Shown one piece after another: positions 22,421 through 33,596 of a stretch of 59,315 nucleotides of DNA. Source of the stretch: Hymenoscyphus infarciens (Eukaryota; Ascomycota; Leotiomycetes; Helotiales; Helotiaceae); NCBI GenBank assembly GCA_001414345.1, contig LLCB01000341.1:1-59315 (forward strand), read 5' to 3'. Below the pieces are notes generated by a model. The model ran no database searches. It was not told the DNA's origin and was given only the letters and a program-made list of their open reading frames with translations. Numbering within the stretch: the first letter of the stretch is position 1; each line of letters opens with the position of its first letter. A program made the position numbers and the translations under genes.

Positions 22421-24290
22421 GGTGATGCCAAGTGTTGGTTGTCTCGTGGTTATGGTGGGGTTTCTTTCAGGGGAGTGGTGATGGTTGTCGAATAAAAAAT
22501 CGTTTGCCTTTTTGTTGAAGCAAAGAAGAGAGCCCCAGAGAGAAAGCAGAAGAGAAGTTGTAACATTGTGGGTGGGCAACGGTGTAAAGTTGCTGAGTTG
22601 CGACATCTGTTTGCCAGCTTCAAGGTCGCCGTGAGGGTCGGCTCGCTAAGCGCCGTCCGTTTGCAATGTGAGTGGGGAGCAAACATACTCGGCATGGATG
22701 CCTACATATGACTTTTCTCTCAGCTCAGATTGACGATAGCAGTTGCAAGAAGCGAGAAAGGAAAGGGATGGCCATCTGATTGTCTCCAATTATGCTAATA
22801 TTCCTGACATCAACAGATTTATATCAACGACTTTATTCTAAGCCACAATTTATATTACCTCTTGTGAAAGCGTTTGGTATAAAACCAGGAGGTTACTCTG
22901 AGTGCTGGTCACGTGTGTATTATAATCGTACCTAGCTGCCTAGGTGAGAGAATCGGATACGGTCCTGTTGATTCAAAACTCATGAAAGAATTTGACCTCT
23001 TGTTCATAGCTATTTGATCAGGAACAGCGATTGCACAATTGGCTCAAAACGGCACGTTCATGTCATGTGATGGAATTGAAGAAATCAGAAAACTCTCATC
23101 TTGTGTTTGGGACATAGAAATTTTCCTGAGTGAAAACTGAATTACATTATAAGTTGGAAAGTTGTGAGAACTCAGATTCCCCTACCTTTTGTGTCAAGAA
23201 TCACGTGAAACACGAGATAGGGTATGAGGCTAGTCAAGTAAGCTGGAAAGTGGAACTGGCACTGTAATCAAAGGAGACAGAAAAACTCAACACAAATTTT
23301 CAAATGTTTATTTATTGATTTGTTTTTATAAGTAACGAGTATCAAATACTCCTTCTTTCTCCCTGAACCCCCCCCCCCCCGGTACCAAACCATCTCTCCA
23401 CCAATAAAAGTTAAGAATACAGATATACAGAATACATCCCCAACAAAAGAAAAAGAGAACCCGGAACCTATTTTGTAAATGCGATCGCCACTAGGAAAGA
23501 AGATCCCAACAACTCCTCCAGAAATGCAAAGCGAATGTGTGATAAAAACTCCTCCAAATGCGCGAATAAAAATGACCAAAATATATATGCAAATAAGACC
23601 ATCCAATAAGAAGAGGACGACGAGCAAGAAAAGGTAAAAGTGGGTTTTCAATGAGGACGAGCGCGTGCAGGACAATAAAAAAGAACTCATCCTTGGAAAA
23701 TATATAAAATAGAAGTAAAAAATAACAAGGAGGTATTCCTTGTGGTGGTGGAAATGAATATGCAACTTATATGCACACCCCTTTTCCCGTGCAAATTCCG
23801 TGTAAAACCTCATTGACGAGGCCTCGAAGGATTCGAGGTGTGGCAGGGGTTGATATGCAGGAGAGCTCATACACCGATGAACTAGTTTGTTGTCAAGAAG
23901 AAACATTGAATTACACGAGACAGTCTCGCAGAATTCTGCCCATTTAGAATCATTCGAAACTTGACAATCAATGATTTCAAATGATCGCTGTGTCGTGTGG
24001 GGTTTGAAGTTGGGTTGCGGATGCGGCGTGGTGGGGCGCGTATCCTGGCGGAAGACGTAAAAATCCTTTGGGAACGTCGAATTTAACGTGACCGAGAAGG
24101 ATCCTCTCCTCGTGATGGAGCACGAAGGATTCTCTTGTCAAATGTCTGAGTTCTCTTGCTTGACTGTTATCGCATAATTCCCAAAACGTGATTGCGAAGC
24201 ATGGCGAATCTGGAAGTTCTCGTGAAATCACATCCATGAGTTATTGGCACGTCTCAAAAGCCGTAATGCTTTTTCCTCTCTTGGTAGCGT
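22421..24290. other. Intergenic region; no convincing gene
   Basis: Holds a 12-base poly-C run near 23370. Two open minus-strand frames (23268-23906, and 23977-24237 just downstream of the protease gene) lack family features. I regard them as non-coding, probably UTR and spacer. Confidence 0.4.
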
Positions 24291-26512
24291 TCATATCCAG
24301 GTTGGCTTTTTGCTGAAGTTTAAGCGATCTTTTCCAACTTGTTCTCGAGCTGGCAATTCGCAAACGAATTCTGTCTTATCCTCATCTTTGGACTTCGAGA
24401 CAACAATTGGTTTTGGCATAGCAGTTGCTTCGAAAAAAGGCAATGGTTCCAATTGCGAACTCCTGATATGTGAATTCCTGTCGCCCATAATGGTTGGCTC
24501 ATAATCCATCGGGAAATCAACAGCACTAAATGCCATACTCCTAGTTCCAAATGGCATTGGTGCACCGAGTCCGGAAATCGTCTGTGTTTCAACTGGATCG
24601 TATTCTGATTGATAAAATGAGGTTGGGGAGTCTGGACGTGGAGGCGGTTCTTGATCCCAAAGAGAGGAGGGCGAGATAGATTTTGCGTGCATGGAACGGT
24701 CGTGCATGGAAGACCCTAGATAAGTCGAGGGAGGGTATGGCGATTGTGGTGGTTGAGCAAAACCTCGCATTGATGATTCGGACTGATGGCGCTCAGCTTC
24801 TTCTAGCTTTGTTTTCTTGTGATGACGACGGCCCATGATAATCGAAATAACAATGACTGCGATAAGGACAACACCCCCAATACAACCAGAAACGATTGCG
24901 GCGATGTTCAAAGGTGCGTGTGCAGCGGTTGCACCAGGAGGTACCACGCCGCTTGGTAGGATAGCAGTGACATTGGATGCCTTCGCGTCCCAATTCCTTT
25001 GGTGCACGGAAAAGGTTGAACGTTCGTAATCTGAGATGATGTATCTACGAAAATTAGTCATGAATTATGGGAGTTGTAGGAACAACATACGCTTCTTGAA
25101 GAAAGCTTCTACCAAGAGTGATTTGACTCGCATTCGCCGCTCTTTTGAGAGGAAAATAGTGTGTGAGAGTCTTGACTAGAGGTGGCTTTGCAATCAAATC
25201 AAAAGCCTGATATGGAAGGGCAATATCAATCAGAACCTTTGATGTCGAATTTGTGAGTGTAAATACCACAGTAGGGTTCATGTCCGCAATTTTTTTGGTC
25301 AACTTTGCATCGACCAGATACAGTTGACTCTCTTCATCCCATGTAATTCCGAACGCATCTTCAAAAAGCTTGCAAACTTCGATTGGTAGCCACATATATG
25401 GTGTCGTAGAATCGACGAATGCTGAGAAAGAGGAGGGGCTCAATGTTCGATTTCCAGTACTAGTAGCCAAGGTTATTTTGTTGACGTTGATTGTGAGATC
25501 CTGCGTTGTCTGATTATTGAAGCTGACAGAAAGGGCGTTTGGAACATAAAGAGAAGTATCGTATCCTCCAAGAGTCAAGCTTCCTGGGTTTGGTTTATTG
25601 TTTCGATAGTTGTTACCCGCGGTATATCCATATGAGAGCGAAGGAATTTGGCCAATGTTCTTTAAGGACAACATATAACTTATGGCCGGAGCAGAAGTAT
25701 CTGCGAAGCTCGTCGACAAAGGACTTAAGCCAATCATGCCCATGTAAAAGTCCTTGGTTGTAATTCCACCCACAACCTGACCAGAGAGAGAAGGCAAAGT
25801 GCCCGAGGAACCCAAAGAAACGTTATCATAGCCGTACGATAAACTCGCAGCCTGCCCATAGTTTGACCCAATCGAAGCGGAGAATCGTCCATCGGCGGTT
25901 TTGGTATTGTTTATCCTGAAACAAACAAAGAGTTAGTACATCGGGTATGAACAGACGAGGTAAGTAAGAAGGATAGTAAGCCTTGAGTGTTATGTGAACA
26001 TTCAGCTCATACGGAGCTTCATGCTCAACACTCAGCTTACTGTCATGCTATGCGTTGACTAAAACCGAAAGCAGCCCAAAATCCCGAAACCAAAAGAAAA
26101 TCGGACTTACCATGATGGAACATACCACGACGTGGTAGCACCAGGGTTGAACAAACCGCCTCGATTATCAGCACATTCAGGAGCATCTGTCGAGAGGCAT
26201 CCATCTGGTAGAACAACCCAAGGTTGATTGCTGGCCGTCGAAGCCAAAACTCTCATGTTTTGTGGGGGTGATCCAACACTGAGCACAAAACTCGACCAAG
26301 GACCATCGATTCCATCCCTAGATCCCGTCAATGAATCACTTTCTGAAAACTTTGAGGGGGAAGACAAACCATGTTGGACTTGCTGGAACAACAAGGGGAG
26401 CAGCATCAGCCCTAGGTTCCAATGAAGAGGAAAGAGCAGCAGCTAATAAGCCTGTGGGGAGACCAAGAAGGTTAATAATTACAAACGCCGGGAAGGCATT
26501 CCAGGACAACAT
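24291..26512 (-). CDS. Membrane-anchored A1 aspartic-protease homologue, probably catalytically inactive
   Basis: Four exons, complement of 24291..25044, 25091..25915, 26111..26317 and 26370..26512, give 642 aa in phase (introns 46, 195 and 52 bp). There is a signal peptide at ~1-26 (FVIINLLGLPTGLLAAALS). The peptidase fold begins WDGIDGPWSSFVLSVGSPPQN. The first catalytic motif, normally DTG/DSG, is A73-S-T-A; the second is D285-S-T-T (FVDSTTPYMWLP). Loss of the first Asp predicts no pepsin-type catalysis; similar substitutions occur in a group of fungal A1 homologues. One transmembrane helix at ~439-462 (IAAIVSGCIGGVVLIAVIVI) is followed by basic GRRHHKK and a ~175-residue Ser/Pro-rich cytosolic tail, suggesting a surface sensor or binding protein (inference). 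ATG 26512 is the first true ATG in frame. Confidence 0.88.
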
Positions 26513-29270
26513 TTTGCAATCATCGAGCAAAGAATGATTTCAAGAGGAATCAGTATACTTAAGGCTGGCGGCTTGCTGGCTCTCGCACGGGGATCTGGCG
26601 CAGTCGAGGTGATCCTGATAGTTTATTTTGAATATCTGACTGAGGAAATGAAATGCTGAAACACGCGATTTTTCCGAAATTACCTGAATAGGGAGCTTTA
26701 ACCTGGGATATATGACATGGGATCACTTGGTGGCTTGTAGGATTTCCGAACGCGCATCTGGTCAGCACGGTAAATTGGGGTCTCTGGGTCCGGCATTACA
26801 CATTACACGTTTTCGACCAGGGATGACCATGATTTTATGAAGACAAGCTTGCCTAAGTTGTTCTTTACAGAATTTGTGAAGTCAAGACTTCAAAACCGCC
26901 AGGTTTTTGACAGAAGCGGGGCTGTGATTGTTATGTTGGCGTTTTGGCTTCTCGTTGTAAGCAACTCCTCAGGGCACACAGCCAACAGGACTTGTTAATC
27001 CATCGTAGAAGAAAGTCTTCCATTCGCCCATTCAAGGCTTGATCTGCGACCATGTTGGGCCCAGGGTGAGCTTTGCGCAGCCTCGGGAAGATTGATATCT
27101 GAAGGATTGCCATGTTGACCAAAAAACGTGGGATCAAGTGTTGTGGGTACTGTACCAATTAATAGACACGCGCCAGATCGATTTCCGTAATGTAAACCTT
27201 GATTCCACTTTGTAGAGGGAGAAATCCCCGGAAGAGGAAATCTTCACAGCGCTCTTGTCGAAGCTATCTTGGGGAGAGAAGGTTGACGTCGAGAGGTAGA
27301 TAATGTGGGACGTGCGCTTGCTGAACAAAAAAATACATAGCGGGCGGTTCGCTGATCATCGGCGGTCGGGTTGTTGGTTCTTTCTGCCTTGCTGCGCGGC
27401 TACGAGCTTCTATTGTTGGTTTTTTATTGTCATTCGAAACGCTCAACTCTTCATAACTGGCATTTTCAATTTCCGGTATCTAGTTAATCCCATCTTCATT
27501 GTCCTTTCGAAATAACTCTGGGCAGAACCAAATATTTTACCGTAATCTGCACCTGCAGCTCGCTGCACTGGACCTGCGTTGCGCCGCCAAAGGAAAGTGA
27601 TCGTGGAGCTTGCAAGGGAGTAGGCAGCCTTATTCTTGTTCTAAGGAGAAGGGGCTCCTCGCATCGGACGACCACACAAGAGCTGTGGTGAGAGGGTGGT
27701 GGAGATGAGATGAAGCTCTCCTTGAAGGAAATCCGAGATGATCCTGAAGGAGCATCTTGCTCGTAGCCGAGACTTAGCCCATACAAAGTGGCATTGAAAA
27801 TACATCCGAGCAACCTTTGGACAAATAATATTACAAAGTTCTATATTGCCTGGCAGACAGAATTAAATATAGTAAGGAGATCAAGATGTCCATATTCTTC
27901 TTGTTCTAAGCATTTCGCCTTCTTAAGTAACTGAGAGGGGGTGCCGCTTTCCCAGTCAAGCGCCCCCTGCCACCATAATAGCTGACGGAAGAATGGAGGT
28001 ACGAGGTGGGTACGAGACACCACGTTACTTCCGATTCTTCCTTCACGTTTCTACCATTTCAAACCCCCCTTCAAGTTGTCGTGGAGTTTGAGACTTTTAG
28101 ACTACCAATACTTTGATGTTGGTTCAAGGTTCATATCCCGTGACGATTCGTTATCTTCACGTTTTCTGCCCCGCAATCCAAAAATACTTTTCTTTTCTTC
28201 CGTTCGTGACACTAGTTTTTAGTGTGCGGCTCAACGTTGCTCTTGGCTTGCTCAGCCCCGTGAGTCGGTGATCGTGAACCGAAAGAGCAAACAGCAAATT
28301 GAGCCAAGCCACGCTGATTCGGCAATCTCGCTATAGTCAACCAGTGGTCAGTCTGTACGAGAACCCCTGCCTTCTTTTCACCCCCAAATTGATATTTATC
28401 GCGAGAGTAGGGCTGCGATTCGCTATTACGCGAGCATACCCCTGATGTGCATGGGCAGAACTGCATGCCACACCACCTTCTCACACCAACCTCCAACCAT
28501 CACCCCCTCCCAAATCCTTCGACATGCGAACCCACCAACTGCAGTTATATTTGGCCCTTGCCTGACTGTGCGATCTCAAGAGAAGAGGCTGTTCAATCAC
28601 GACATGGGTGGGGGTTGTAGAGCCCGACCACATTTCCCGGCTGCCGGTCGCTCTACACCTTCTAGGCCGTCGTGATTGACAGTCAAATTTGCTACTCTGG
28701 GTAACTGAGGTGAGAATTGCTTGCATCAGCAATATCTCCCAACTGGCACTGCCCCTCATCGCTCATATCAAGTAAAGCGGCGCCATCAACTCTCCAGTGT
28801 TGAAGGCAGGACGATAATTCTTCTATTACCTGAACCTTGAATTGTTCTCAATAATTTCTCCGGGAGGATGTAGTAATGTTCCAAGTGGAATGGAAAAATC
28901 CTGCGGTGCCTTGCCGTTTCGCTTTTCTTTATGAGTAATCCTACCAACTGCTATTCAACGCCGCTTTTTAGATCCCTCTGGACGAAATGCACCTCTTTGA
29001 TCATCCATGCCAATTTAGGAACCGTATACGGAGAAAAAACACCCCTGCTCCAGCGTGTTTGCCAATTGAGCGATGGATCACACATGGGGAAGTCAGTGCT
29101 GCACCTTCCAACACCCCAATATGGTGAAATAAGGCACAGCGAGGGCGCAGTGCGGCCACGATATAGGCACAGTCGCCTGCTGTTCGCGACTTTCTCTCTT
29201 TTCTCGTCATATCTTCAAACCGGCTCTTGCAAAGGGATGAATTTTGTCACCTCTTTCTTTCCTGTTAATT
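26513..29270. other. Long divergent intergenic region (2.76 kb), no gene recognised
   Basis: Lies between the minus-strand protease homologue and the plus-strand wall protein, so both promoters should be here. Island-type composition, many short ORFs on both strands with no family match and no shared frame. I found no tRNA, repeat or transposon. A non-coding RNA or a long upstream leader for the wall-protein gene is possible but unsupported. Confidence 0.4.
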
Positions 29271-32200
29271 ATGTATTTTTTGCTTTGGTTTGGAGCAGTA
29301 GCTCTCGCTCATAACACATCCCCGGAAAGGCCTCACGTCGAAGGTCAGTCATCATTCTATGGTCCGGTTGTATGTATCTGAAACACTTACACTCGCTTCT
29401 TTTAGATATTGTTGTGATTGGAAAGAATTGGGCACCAGAAATCGATAGACCTGTCGCCATTCAGTCACCCAAACATGTACAGGAGTCTATTAATGACACT
29501 CTCGTCGAGGTAGTGGAAGGAAGGAGGTTGGAGTTACGAGGTGTTACTACGAAAGCAGCGGATGTGGTCGTCGCAACATCGGCGGCGACAGTAAAAGAGT
29601 CCAGCGCGGCTCCTATAGCGTCAAAATCGGAAGGTGTTGAGAGCAAGGCTACGCAAGCACCATCACATGTAGTACCATCTTCGCAAGCGGTCGCCAGCTC
29701 GCAAGCACCAAAATCCTCCGAAGCAGTCGTGGTCTCCGAGAGCAAGACCTCAGTTGAAGTCGTCGTTCCCTCATCGACAGCGGTCAAGCCAAGCAGTGCA
29801 GTAGTTCCAAGTTCCGCGATAAAGGAATCATCAGTCGCGGAAGAAATCAAGACCTCGGCTCAAGCCGTATCGACAGAGGTCAAGGCATCAAGTGTAGTTC
29901 AGGAAAGCAAGACCTCGGTTCATGTACCAACTTCTGCAACAAAGGAATCATCAGCAGCTCAAGAAATAAAGACATCAGCTCAGGTCGTTCACACTTCAGA
30001 GAGCAAACCGGTCTCTGTGTCTGAAGTCAAGTCTACGCAAGCTCCATCGTCGCAAGTTGTACCATCGAAATCCGAAGCTCCTGTCGTTCCAGAATCGAAG
30101 ACCTCAGCTGTTCCATCGAAGGAAGTCACTAGTGTCATTAAAGAAACTCCGGCAACCACTCCTACATCAGGTATGTTTTCCTGTATTTTAGACAAGAATG
30201 TGAGCTAATGGCCAACAGCAGCCTCTACTCATGAGGCCAATTTGAGAGTAAACATTGCCGTCAATGCAGGAGCAGCTCCTTCTGACTTGAAGCCGAGCTC
30301 AGTGGTATGTCACTCTTTCAATTATTTGTTTTTCCAAACCCTTGAGATAGTTTAAAGTATTATCCGAGAACGCTTGGAAGAATCAACAGGATTGGGTTTT
30401 GGTTCTTCGAAGTAACCTTGAACAATATTCAAAATGGATCCAGGCTTTTTGCACAATTCTTCCCAAAACATATACTCGCTCCCCTCACTCTTACATTTAC
30501 TCACACTTTACTCAGGCCGCTGTCCCATCCGAGGTGAAGCCAGCTTCTTCCGAGGCCAAACCAAGCGCTACACCAACGACAGAGAACAAACCAGCAACAG
30601 AAAATGCTCCCTCGAAATCTGCAGACCCCGTTATTGTGAAATCATCAACTGAGCAACAACAAGCCCCTTCAAAGACGGCAGACCCGGTAGTAGTTAAACC
30701 TACGACTGAGCAACAATTGCCATCCAATTCGCAAGATCCAGTGGTAGTTAAACCCACAAGCGAAGAACAAGTTCCTTCGAAGACCCTAGATCCAAAACCC
30801 ACTTCGGAAAACCCACCAGCAGCTTCTTCAAAGCCTGCGGATGCCACCAAGCCCGAATTGACAAAGCCCGTCGAAATTACCAAACCTGCAGAAAGTACCC
30901 AGCCAGCTCAAACAAGCGAAGCTCCCAAATCTCAAACTACAAACGCAGACGGAGGAAAATCTGGAGCTCCTGTGGATGATACCCCAAAACCAACCACCAT
31001 TGCTTCCCTCGAACCGGTCAAAACAGACACCCCAAAAGCAGAAGACCCAAAACCAAATAATCCAGTCATCGGCGACCCCTTAACAAATTTACCAATTGAC
31101 TTGCCAGTAACAAAGACGGTTGAACCGATTAAGGCCACGAGCCCTCCGGTTAACCTGCCCGTGACGCTACCAGGGAATCAAAATCCTGCACCTTCTCCTA
31201 AGCCTGATCCAACCACCATTTTGCCCGGCACTAAGCCGCTCGAACTCCCTACTCAAGTCTCGCTACCTCCTGTTGGATTACCTATTTCAGCTTCAGTAGC
31301 CCTTCCACCGATTGACTTACCAGTGACAGTGCCGGGAAATCAAAATCCTGCACCAACTGCTATCCCAGATCCTTTGACAAATTTGCCAGGGAAGCCCGAT
31401 CCTGCGACTCTGCTTCCCACGAAGTCGATTGAGCTTCCAACTCAAATTACACTTCCTCCTGTTGGGCTACCGATTTCAGTTCCAACCATAAATTTACCAG
31501 CCCCAACTATCGTAGTACCTGGAGGAGATAATGGCGGCAAGCCTCCTGTCTCCATTTCAACAGGTGGGAACAACGGAGTAGGAAATCAGAACCCGACTGG
31601 AGGTAACGGTGGAATCGGTATTACTGCTGTCATCCCGCCTATTCCAGTTCAAACTGGTGGAAATGGAGGTGATGGTGGAATCGGCATTACTGCTGTCATC
31701 CCGCCTATTCCAGTTCAAACTGGTGGAAATGGAGGTAATGGTGGAGTGGGCATTACCGCTGTAGTCCCTCCAGTTCAAAACTCGGGTGGTGGGCAAGGAA
31801 ATGGAGGCGGCGTGGGTGTTACGATCGTTCCCCCTCAGCCAACAAATGGACAAGGAAATGGAGGTAATGGTGGAGTGGGCATTACCGCTGTAATTCCTCC
31901 CCCAAACCAGACTGGAGGAGGTAACGGTGGAGTGGGCATTACTGCTATCGTTCCTTCACCAGCTCAATCTCAAGCGCCTGGTAACCCTGCTCAGTCTCAA
32001 GTACCAGGAAACCCAGCTCAGTCTCAAGCACCTGGAAATCCTGCTCAGTCTCAAGTACCAGGAAACCCAGCTCAGTCTCAAGCACCTGGAAATCCAGCTC
32101 AATCTCAAGCACCTGGTAACCCTGCTCAGTCTCAAGTACCAGGAAACCCAGCTCAGTCTCAAGCACCTGGAAATCCTACTCAGTCTCAAGTACCAGGAAA

Positions 32201-33596
32201 CCCAGCTCAGTCTCAAGCACCTGGAAATCCAGCTCAATCTCAAGCACCTGGTAATCCTGCTCAGTCTCAAGCACCAGGAAACCCAGCTCAGTCTCAAGCT
32301 CCCGGAGTTCCCCAAGGATCGCAAGCACCAGGTACTCCCCAACAGTCGCAAGTTACAGGTACACCACAGCAATCCCAAGTACCTGGGAATCCACAACAGT
32401 CACAAGATTCAGGAAGTGGAAGCGGAAATACAACCCCAGTGCAATCGCAGGTTCCTGGGTCTCCCCAGCAATCACAACAATCTCCTTCTCCACCACAACA
32501 AACACAAGCACTCAGTCCACAAAATTCACAACCAGCGTCTCCGGTGCAGAATTCTCAAGGGAACCCACAGAACACTGCTTTGTCACAAGTTCAGTCTCAA
32601 CCTGAGAGCACCCAGCAACCAGCTTCTCCAGCGAACTCGGGAACCCCTCAACAAGGACAATCGATTGTCTCAATTCCGGGCATCTCACAGGCCGATAATT
32701 CGCAAGCTCCCCCTGCTGCAACCTCTGTTCTCACTCCTGTTCAAGTTCAACCCAGTCAAGGTCAGGCACCAAACACACCTCAGCCAACTCTACCTGCACC
32801 GGCAGCAGTAACCTCAGTCAATGCGCCTTCACCAATCTCAGTTGAACCGGTTTCTGCTTCTCCTCTCCCCGCGGGGGCTAAGTCAACCCAAGTGACAAAC
32901 ACGGATGTATCACAACTCGTCACTTCGCTTGGTGTAGTTGGTCCAACTTTCGTTCCTGCTGCGCCTATTCTCTTGGGCTCCCAGACATTGACTAAAGGAC
33001 CATCATCCGTTCTTCTCATTGGCTCTCAAACGCTCATCCCGGGTTCAGCCATCACAGCTGACGGTCAAGAAATCTCCCTCGCCGCACAAGGAGGAGCAGT
33101 CGTTATCAACGGTGCACACACCACCGCTCCTCCTCTCTCTACCCAGCCTCCAGCTGTGGTGAATATTGGAAGCTCTCTTTACACTGAAAACTCTGCAGGA
33201 AACATCATGGTTGGAACTCAAACACTTTCAAAGGGCGGATCGATTACGCGAGATGGTCAACTCTTGGTCCTCGCTACCGATGCTCCATCACCCACCATCT
33301 CGAATGGAAAGGTTGCAACTTTGCAGACAATCACGTACGTCTCCAAGGCTCCAATCACCAGCGTCGCACTCGCTGGTCAAACTCTCACTGCGGGCGGTCG
33401 TATCACAGTAGGCGGTGACATTCTCTCCATCTCTCCCGATGGATCAGGAGTTATCGTCATCGGCACCGTAACGATTGCAGGCGTACCAACCGCAGCAGCA
33501 GCAACAAAAAAGAAGTCTTCAGCTACCGTTCAAAAACCCGCTTTCGGGCTCTTCACAAGCATTGTATTATTACTTACATACTATTGGATCGTCTAA
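29271..33596 (+). CDS. Repetitive Ser/Thr/Pro/Gln-rich GPI-anchored cell-wall protein, 1334 aa
   Basis: Exons 29271..29343, 29406..30170, 30219..30304 and 30516..33596, in phase. There is a short signal peptide (MYFLLWFGAVALA). Residues ~60-660 are low-complexity: SSAV/KTS/ESK-rich, then Pro-rich with PxNLPVTxP-type segments. Residues ~666-789 carry Gly-rich repeats (GGNGGVGITAVIPP). Residues 790-906 are 13 copies of the nonapeptide PAQSQ(A/V)PGN, followed by four degenerate ones. Residues ~1115-1295 hold repeated modules of the type (I/V)xLGSQTLTxG..ITxDGQxxSL, common in fungal wall proteins. A C-terminal hydrophobic helix (FGLFTSIVLLLTYYWIV) after KKKSSAT fits a GPI signal. Role: heavily O-glycosylated wall or surface protein (inference). 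The third acceptor is a CAGCAG (NAGNAG) site, so a one-Ala variant is possible. Confidence 0.85.
31959..32309 (+). repeat. 27-bp coding minisatellite, 13 units
   Basis: Each unit encodes PAQSQ(A/V)PGN. Silent differences (GGTAAC/GGAAAT/GGAAAC and CAATCT/CAGTCT) show a higher-order period of five units (135 bp): the GGTAAC/GGTAAT version recurs at ~31980, ~32116 and ~32251. No stops arise in the other frames, which explains long false ORFs on both strands here. Confidence 0.95.

Noticed and set aside
23268..23906. 212-aa minus-strand ORF with hydrophobic stretches
   Set aside because: Phe/Ile/Leu-rich translation of a T-rich spacer with a poly-C run; no signal, topology logic or family motif.
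23977..24237. 86-aa minus-strand ORF just downstream of the protease homologue
   Set aside because: Probably its 3' UTR; no recognisable features and no need for it as an exon.
31927..32811. 294-aa plus-strand ORF and 146-aa minus-strand ORF over the minisatellite
   Set aside because: A stop-free 27-bp repeat keeps every frame open; the real frame has signal peptide and GPI context.
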